Assembly: GCF_011393335.1 (NCBI RefSeq)
Contig: NZ_CP049865.1
Location: 3,428,722 to 3,492,721, forward strand
Source: Propioniciclava coleopterorum
GTDB lineage: Bacteria > Actinomycetota > Actinomycetes > Propionibacteriales > Propionibacteriaceae
DNA: 64,000 nucleotides
Direction of reading: 5' to 3'
In this document: positions 58,564 to 64,000 of the stretch, in pieces
How the letters are laid out: each line of letters opens with the position of its first letter
How positions within the stretch are numbered: position 1 is the first letter of the stretch
The notes under the pieces: model-generated
Seen by the model: only the letters and a program-made list of their open reading frames with translations
What the model was told of the DNA's origin: nothing
Databases searched by the model: none
Program-made: the position numbers and the translations under genes

Positions 58564-58565
58564 GA

Positions 58566-59099
58566 TCAGACGGTCACCACGGCCGACAGGGTGTCGACAC
58601 CGGCCTTCGCCAGGCGCTCACGCCCACCCAGGAACCCGAGCTCCATCAGGACGGCCACGTGCACGAGCTCGGCCCCCTGCCGCTTGATGAGCTCGGCGGT
58701 GGCGCCGATGGTGCCGCCGGTGGCGAGGACGTCGTCGATCACCATCACGCGGGCCCCCTGCCACAGGGCGTCGCTGTGGATCGCGAGCGTCTCGTGGCCG
58801 TACTCCAGGGCGAAGCTCTGCTCGTCGACCTGGCCGGGCAGCTTGCCCGGCTTGCGGACGGGCACGAACCCGGCGCCCAGCTTGAGCGCGACCGGCGCGG
58901 CGAAGATGAAGCCGCGCGCCTCCATGCCCACCACGATGTCGATGGGGCCCGGCGCCAGGGCGACGAGTTCCTCGATCGCGGCCGCGAACCCGGCCGGGTC
59001 GGCCAGCAGCGGCGTGATGTCCTTGAACACGACCCCGGCCTTGGGCCAGTCCGGGACGTCGCGGATCAGTTCCACGATACGACGCTGGTTGGGGTTCAT
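58566..59099 (-). CDS. apt: Adenine phosphoribosyltransferase
   Basis: Salvages adenine to AMP with PRPP. The 177-residue protein has the type I PRT signature VMVIDDVLATGGTIGA at about 119-134, the adenine-enzyme-specific GMEARGFIFAAP and VRKPGKLPG flexible loop. The ATG overlaps the secF stop by four bases. apt next to secDF and relA is a conserved actinobacterial arrangement, but no metabolic logic links it to secretion. Confidence 0.95.
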   Translation of the reverse strand: MNPNQRRIVELIRDVPDWPKAGVVFKDITPLLADPAGFAAAIEELVALAPGPIDIVVGMEARGFIFAAPVALKLGAGFVPVRKPGKLPGQVDEQSFALEYGHETLAIHSDALWQGARVMVIDDVLATGGTIGATAELIKRQGAELVHVAVLMELGFLGGRERLAKAGVDTLSAVVTV

Positions 59100-60274
59100 C
59101 GGGCGTCCTTCTTCCGTGCGGCGCGGGTGCTGCGCTGGGGCTGGGAACGGGGCAGGTCGACGCCGCGGACCGTTCCGAGGCGGACGGGGTCCACGGGCGT
59201 CCCGCTGGCCGACAGGACCGGCTCGGACGACACGCCGCTGACCGTCGCGGCGGCCTCCTCGACGGTCTCGGCCGGCTCGTCCGCGGCGCGCTTGGTGCGC
59301 TTGGCGCCCCGCTCGATGCGGCGCCGGTGGGCGGCCAGTTCGGGCTCCCGCTCCCGCATCTGCACGTACAGCGGGGCGGCCAGGAACAGCGACGAGTAGG
59401 CGCCGGCGATCATGCCGACGAACAGCGCCAAGCCCAGATCCTTGAGCGGCCCGGTGCCCAGCACGAAGACGCCGGTGAACAGCAGCGCCGCAACCGGCAG
59501 CACGCCGATGATCGTGGTGTTGATCGAGCGGACCAGCACCTGGTTGACGGCGAGGTTCGCCGCCGCCGCGAACGTGCGGTTCTGCTGCGTGATGTCGCGG
59601 GTGTTGTCACGGATCTTGTCGAAGACCACCACCGTGTCGTACAGCGAGTAGCCCAGGATCGTCAGCATGCCGATCAGGGTCGCCGGGGTGAACGCGAACT
59701 GCAGGATCGAGTAGATGCCGGCCGTCACGATGAGGTCGTGCACGAGGGCGAGGATCGCCGCCGCGGACATCTTCCAGTTGCGGAAGTACGCCCAGATCAT
59801 CAGCGACACCAGCGCCATGAACACCACCAGGGCGATCAGGCCCTGCTGGGTGATCTGCTGGCCCCAGGACGCGCCGATCAGGTTGTTGGTGACCTGCTCG
59901 GTCGGGACGCCCGCCTTCGCCGCCAGCAGCGCGGTGACGTCGTTGATCTCCTCGGCGGTCAGCGCCCGCACCTGGACGCGGACCTGGTTGTCCCCGACCG
60001 TGTTGACCTTGATCTCGCCGAGGTCGGGAACCGTGCTGTCCTGGACGACCTCGCGGTAGTCGTCCACGGTGGTCTGGGTGACCTGGGTGGGCACGACGAA
60101 CTCGGAGCCGCCGGTGAAGTCGATCGACAGGTTGAGCTGCCGGAAGCCGAGGCTGGCCAGGCAGATCGCCAGGATGACGGCCGAGACGATGTAGAACCGC
60201 TTGGCGTTGCCGATGAAGTCGTAGCTGATCTCGCCGGTGTAGAGCCGGTGCGCCAGACCGTTGCGCTTGCTCAT
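59096..60274 (-). CDS. secF: Protein translocase subunit SecF
   Basis: Membrane partner of SecD that drives late steps of Sec export with the proton gradient. The 392-residue protein has the first helix (RFYIVSAVILAICLASLGF), periplasmic domain with SIDFTGGSEF, and five more helices (QGLIALVVFMALVSLMIWAYF, HDLIVTAGIYSILQF, GYSLYDTVVVFDKIRDN). The 80-residue charged tail after about 320 is longer than usual. I start at ATG 60274, which shares a base with the secD stop (TGATG) and has GGAGG four bases upstream. Confidence 0.95.
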   Translation of the reverse strand: MSKRNGLAHRLYTGEISYDFIGNAKRFYIVSAVILAICLASLGFRQLNLSIDFTGGSEFVVPTQVTQTTVDDYREVVQDSTVPDLGEIKVNTVGDNQVRVQVRALTAEEINDVTALLAAKAGVPTEQVTNNLIGASWGQQITQQGLIALVVFMALVSLMIWAYFRNWKMSAAAILALVHDLIVTAGIYSILQFAFTPATLIGMLTILGYSLYDTVVVFDKIRDNTRDITQQNRTFAAAANLAVNQVLVRSINTTIIGVLPVAALLFTGVFVLGTGPLKDLGLALFVGMIAGAYSSLFLAAPLYVQMREREPELAAHRRRIERGAKRTKRAADEPAETVEEAAATVSGVSSEPVLSASGTPVDPVRLGTVRGVDLPRSQPQRSTRAARKKDAR

Positions 60275-61958
60275 CACGCCTCCTGGGGTGCCGTCGCGCG
60301 CAGGCGGCGGATCGGGGACTTGCGGGGCGCGGCCCCCAGGTGCTCGGCGTCGAAGCCGGAGAACTTGCGGCCCTCCCCGAAGTACCGGGTGCGGCCCAGC
60401 AGGGTGACCATGGGCTTGGTGAACCAGAACACGATCGCGATGTCGATCAGCGTGGTGAGGCCCAGCGTGAACGCGAAGCCCTTCACCGACCCGATCGCCA
60501 GGATGAACAGCACCGCCGCCGACAGCAGCGACACGGCGTCCGCGATCAGGATGGTCTTCCGCGAGCCGATCCAGCCGGTCTCGATGGCCGTGCGCAGCGA
60601 GCGTCCCTCGCGCACCTCGTCGCGGATCCGCTCGAAGTAGATGATGAAGGAGTCCGCGGTCATGCCGATGGCGACGATCGCGCCGGCGATGCCGGGCAGG
60701 TTCAGCGCGAAGCCCATCGACTGCCCCAGCAGCACCATCAACTGGTAGGTGATCGTGGCCGCGAGCGCGAGCGACGCGATCACCACGATCGCCAGCGCCC
60801 GGTAGTACACGACCGAGTACAGGATCACCAGCGCGAGGCCGATCAGGCCGGCGATGATGCCCGCCTGCAACTGCTCGCCGCCCAGCGTCGGGGAGACGTT
60901 GGACACCTCCGACAGGTCGAACGCCAGCGGCAGCGAGCCGTACTTGAGCACGTTGGCCAGATCGGTGGCGCTCTGCTGGGTGAAGGTGCCGGAGATCTCG
61001 GCCTTACCGCCCGGGATCGCCGAGGTCAGTCGCGGGTAGGTCACGACCTTGCCGTCGAGCACGATCGCGAAGGTGTTCTGCGGCTCGGTCTTCTTGGCCA
61101 GTTCGCCGGTGACCTGCTCGAAGATCCGGGCGCCCTCGGGGTTGAGGTCGAGCGTCACGATCCAGTTGACCTGGTTCTGTGGCACGCCGGCCATGGCGTT
61201 GGTGAGCTGGTCGCCGCTGATGACCGCCGGGTAGAGCAGGAACTTGGTGGTCCCCTCCCGGTCACAGGTGATGAGCGGCTGGTCCGGCACGTCGGGGAAC
61301 GCGTCACCGCACTGGAAGTTGGTGAACTCCTCCTGGTCCTGCTCGGTGGGCGTCCACGCCAGCGCCTGCTCGGTCGTGAGCGGGGTGCCGGGGGTGGTGG
61401 GCCGCGGCGTCGCGGGCGCCGTCGGCAGCCCGGGAGCCGGACGCCGGTTCACGGTCTCGGTCGGCGTCGCGCCGGGCGCGGGGACCGCGGTGGCCCCCTC
61501 GGTCGGCGCCGGGGTGGCGCCGGGCTCGCCCGTCGGGGTCGGCTCGGCGGTCGGGACGACCGTGGGCGGGCCGGCCTGCGCGACCGCGTACACCGGCCGG
61601 AAGTAGAGCTGGGCGGTGGTGCCGACCATCTCCTGCAATTGCGCCGGGGCCACGTTGGGCACCGACACGGTGATCTGGTTGTTCCCGACCGTGGCGACCT
61701 CGGACTCGCCGACCCGATGGAGTCGACGCGCTGCTGGATGATCGCGCGCGCCTGCTCGAGGCTGTCGGCGCTCACACCACCCTGGCCGGTCGTGTTGCGG
61801 GCTGTCAGAGTGATCGTCGTGCCGCCGCGCAGATCGAGGCCCAGCTTGGGGGCCCAGCTGTTCGACAGCGCCATGATGCCGAACAGGGCGGCGATGACGC
61901 TGAACAGGATGATCAGGGTGCGCAGGGGGTGCGACCGGTACTGGCTGGTGGTGGCCAC
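60274..61958 (-). CDS. secD: Protein translocase subunit SecD (frameshifted as given)
   Basis: The N-terminus (VATTSQYRSHPLRTLIILFS, helix 1, KLGLDLRGGTTITLTA) is in one frame up to RVDSIG; the rest (SVPNVAPAQL..., large periplasmic domain with a Pro/Thr-rich insertion, then helices with AIVAIGMTADSFIIYFERI and KTILIADAVSLLSA) is in another. One extra base in the C3 run at 61713-61715 restores GVGESEVATVGNNQITVSVP and a 561-residue protein. SecD is important for growth, so a sequence error is more likely than loss. GTG 61958 follows GGAG. Confidence 0.9.
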
Positions 61959-61992
61959 GGGCTGGAACTCCGGGAAGGTCGGGAACGAGGGG

Positions 61993-62444
61993 TCAGTTGC
62001 TCTTGTGCTCGGTGTCGCCGGGTTGCTCGAAGTCGGGCGTCCCCTCGGGGCCGGCGCCGTGTCGGTGCCGTAGTCGATGACGGTGGCCTCCTCGACGGTC
62101 GGCTCGACCAGCGTGCCGTCGGTCGGGGTCACGGCGGCGCTGGAGTCGTCGTCGTACTCGAACTCCTCCTCGGCGGGCTCCACCACGCGGACGATCGCCT
62201 GCTTGAGGACGGTCATCTCGACGCCGGGCGAGACCTCGACGATGGCCTGCTTCTCGCCGCTGTGGAGGATGGTGCCGAAGACGCCGCTGCTCAGCATGAC
62301 GCGCGAGCCCTCGCCGAGCTGGCTCACCATCTGTTGCTGTTGCTTCTGCTTCTTCTGGGCAGGACGGATCAGGAGCAGCCAGAAGGCCGCCACCATCAGG
62401 ACCACCATGACGATGGTCGACATCAGGGAGTTGTCAGCAGGCAT
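61993..62444 (-). CDS. yajC: Preprotein translocase subunit YajC (frameshifted as given)
   Basis: Small membrane protein of the SecDF-YajC complex. One helix near the N-terminus (STIVMVVLMVAAFWLLLI) is followed by the conserved RPAQKKQKQQQQMVSQLGEG and VMLSSGVFGTI. From about residue 130 the frame shifts: with one base added in the G4 run at 62047-62050 the tail reads EGTPDFEQPGDTEHKSN and stops at 61993, giving 150 aa. As written, the frame runs on into secD, an apparent YajC-SecD fusion that I reject as artefact. Confidence 0.85.
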
Positions 62445-62511
62445 TTCTCACACTCTCGCGCAGGGAACGGGGACCACCGTACGGCGCCCCACCAAGGATG
62501 AAGCGTACCGG

Positions 62512-63555
62512 TTAGCCGTCCGCGTCGCTGAACAGGTCGGCCCGCGAGGCGGGAACCTTCAGCCCCAGATGCTGCCAGGCGCGCTGGGTGGCGACCCGGC
62601 CCCGCGGCGTCCGCATCAGGAAGCCCTGGCGGATCAGGAAGGGCTCGGCGACCTCCTCGACCGTCTCGGCCTCCTCCCCCACGCTCATCGCGAGCGTCCC
62701 GAGCCCGACGGGTCCGCCGGCGAACCGCACGCACAGCGCCTCCAGCACGGACCGGTCGAGGCGGTCCAGCCCCAGGGCGTCCACCTCGTACAGCTCCAGC
62801 GCCGCCGCCGCCACGTCGGGGTCGATCCGGCCGGACGCCTTGACCAGCGCGAAGTCCCGGACGCGGCGCAGCAGCCGGTTCGCGATGCGCGGGGTGCCAC
62901 GGCTGCGGCCGGCGATCACGGACGCCGACGCGCGGTCCACGGCGATGTCGAGCAGGGACGCCGACCGCTGCACGATCCCCACCAGGTCGGCGGCGTCGTA
63001 GTAGTCGAGCTGGCCGGTGAAGCCGAACCGGTCGCGCAGCGGCCCGGGCAGCAGCCCGGCGCGCGTGGTGGCACCCACCAGGACGAACGGCGGGATCTCC
63101 AGCGGGATCTCGGTGGCGCCGGGCCCCTTGCCGACGATGACGTCGACGCGGAAGTCCTCCATCGCCATGTAGAGCATCTCCTCGGCGGGCCGGCTCATCC
63201 GGTGGATCTCGTCGAGGAAGAACACCTCGCCCTCGGTCAGGCCCGACAGGATGGCCGCGAGGTCGCCGGCGTGCTGGATCGCGGGGCCCGAGCTGATCCG
63301 CAGCGGGGCGCCGAGCTCGTGGGCGATGATCATCGCCAGCGTGGTCTTGCCCAGCCCGGGCGGCCCGGACAGCAGCACGTGGTCGGGCACCGCGTTGCGG
63401 TGCTGCGCGGCCGCGAGCACGAGGCCGAGCTGCTCGGCCACGCGGGGCTGGCCCTTGAACTCGTCCAGGCTGGGCGGGCGCAGCGCCCCGTCGACGGCGA
63501 TCTCGTCGGTGCGGCCGTGCGGGTCGAGTGGGTCGTCGGCGATGCGCGGCGTCAT
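62512..63555 (-). CDS. ruvB: Holliday junction branch-migration ATPase RuvB
   Basis: AAA+ motor of RuvAB. The 347-residue protein has Walker [19 protein letters not shown] (about 65), Walker [20 protein letters not shown], sensor 1 ATTRAG, arginine finger LRDRFGF, and a C-terminal winged helix ending with [16 protein letters not shown]. The ATG overlaps the ruvA stop by four bases. The ruvA-ruvB-yajC-secD-secF order is standard in actinobacteria. Confidence 0.96.
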   Translation of the reverse strand: MTPRIADDPLDPHGRTDEIAVDGALRPPSLDEFKGQPRVAEQLGLVLAAAQHRNAVPDHVLLSGPPGLGKTTLAMIIAHELGAPLRISSGPAIQHAGDLAAILSGLTEGEVFFLDEIHRMSRPAEEMLYMAMEDFRVDVIVGKGPGATEIPLEIPPFVLVGATTRAGLLPGPLRDRFGFTGQLDYYDAADLVGIVQRSASLLDIAVDRASASVIAGRSRGTPRIANRLLRRVRDFALVKASGRIDPDVAAAALELYEVDALGLDRLDRSVLEALCVRFAGGPVGLGTLAMSVGEEAETVEEVAEPFLIRQGFLMRTPRGRVATQRAWQHLGLKVPASRADLFSDADG

Positions 63556-64000
63556 CGGGCGAGGCTCCGCAGCGCCGCCCGCATCAGCTCGCCGATGCCG
63601 AGCGCCGGGTCCTGCTCGCGCAGCGGCGCGACGCCCTCGACCGCCGCGGCGGCGTCCTTGGCGGACCAGCCGAGCGACTCGAGCCCGGACGCCACCTGCT
63701 CGCGCCACTCGTCGGCGGCGGGGCGGGCGGCGCCGGTCGTGGACAGGGCGGGGATCGCGCCGAGCGCGTTGACCTTGTCCTTGAGCTCGATCACCATCTT
63801 CTGCGCGCCCTTGCGCCCGATGCCGGGCACCTTGCACAGCGCCACGAGGTTCTCGGTCATGATCGCGGTCCGCAGTTCGTCGGGCGGCAGCACCGACACG
63901 ATCGCCTGCGCGAGTTTGGGGCCGATCCCCGAGGCGGTCTGGACGAGCTCGAAGGCGTCCCGCTCGTCGGCGTCGGTGAATCCGTAGAGGGTGAGGGAGT
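63552..64000 (-). CDS. ruvA: Holliday junction protein RuvA, C-terminal part
   Basis: The 5' end lies beyond the right edge; about 149 codons are in the window. Reading from the edge it has [19 protein letters not shown] of the OB-fold end and the two helix-hairpin-helix motifs [14 protein letters not shown] and [17 protein letters not shown], then a linker and the C-terminal domain III ([21 protein letters not shown]) that contacts RuvB. An in-frame GTG at 63899 is not the start, since the RuvA match continues upstream of it. Confidence 0.95.
   Translation of the reverse strand, partial: SLTLYGFTDADERDAFELVQTASGIGPKLAQAIVSVLPPDELRTAIMTENLVALCKVPGIGRKGAQKMVIELKDKVNALGAIPALSTTGAARPAADEWREQVASGLESLGWSAKDAAAAVEGVAPLREQDPALGIGELMRAALRSLAR

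Noticed and set aside
60274-62444. A fused YajC-SecD protein
   Set aside because: The join exists only because of a one-base shift near 62047-62050; with the base restored, yajC stops at 61993 and secD starts at 61958 behind its own GGAG.

Overview
This window is a high-GC chromosomal segment from an actinobacterium. The placement rests on mihF (actinobacterial integration host factor) beside gmk and rpoZ, a PriA with degenerate helicase motifs, frequent GTG starts, an actinobacterial alaS/ruvX/mltG/aro/efp/nusB/car/pyr gene order and a DUF222-HNH (13E12-type) protein. Propionibacteriaceae is my best guess, but no rRNA or other taxonomic marker is present. Nearly all housekeeping genes lie on the minus strand, many joined by 1- or 4-base stop/start overlaps. 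I saw no tRNA, rRNA, CRISPR array, insertion sequence or phage gene.

Layout. 1-24494 (minus): fmt(partial)-priA-metK-coaBC-rpoZ-gmk-mihF, pyrimidine genes pyrF-pyrD-carB-carA followed upstream by nusB-efp, a paiB-like gene, the shikimate genes aroB-aroK-aroC, then mltG-ruvX-alaS with two small membrane-protein genes, an orphan plus-strand gene and rarA. 24589-26373: a guanidinium exporter gene behind a guanidine-III riboswitch, flanked by two paralogous lipoprotein genes. 26434-28257: aspS, with a 20-bp tandem array upstream. 28819-41492: an accessory island. A ROK regulator, a binding-protein-dependent ABC importer and an unusual ArgH-like lyase/PfkB kinase fusion form one minus-strand operon; divergent from it are a secreted PIG-L deacetylase, a GNAT acetyltransferase and an IolB-like isomerase. 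41563-50335: ABC-F ATPase, small membrane protein, SDR, hisS, glyoxalase-II-like hydrolase, DUF349 protein, a NarL-type two-component system and an HsmA-family membrane protein. 50336-53447: a mostly non-coding stretch with paired repeats, the DUF222-HNH gene and a 32-bp tandem array. 53448-55049: a WYL regulator divergent from an alpha/beta hydrolase. 55162-64000 (minus): relA-kch-apt-secF-secD-yajC-ruvB-ruvA(partial).

Three things stand out. First, a ~115-bp element occurs twice, 909 bp apart, the second copy directly before the DUF222-HNH gene. It can fold into a compact three-way junction with a GNRA tetraloop and a possible pseudoknot, and one base pair changes on both sides between copies; this is the best candidate for something undescribed. 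Second, the lyase-kinase fusion and its transporter look like an uncharacterised uptake and catabolic route. Third, at least eight genes (priA, paiB, a lipoprotein, an ABC ATPase, iolB, the WYL regulator, secD, yajC) are each broken by a change restored by adding one base, usually in a short G/C run. Because secD and yajC are among them, I read this as systematic consensus error, and I annotate those genes at full length with the break noted.
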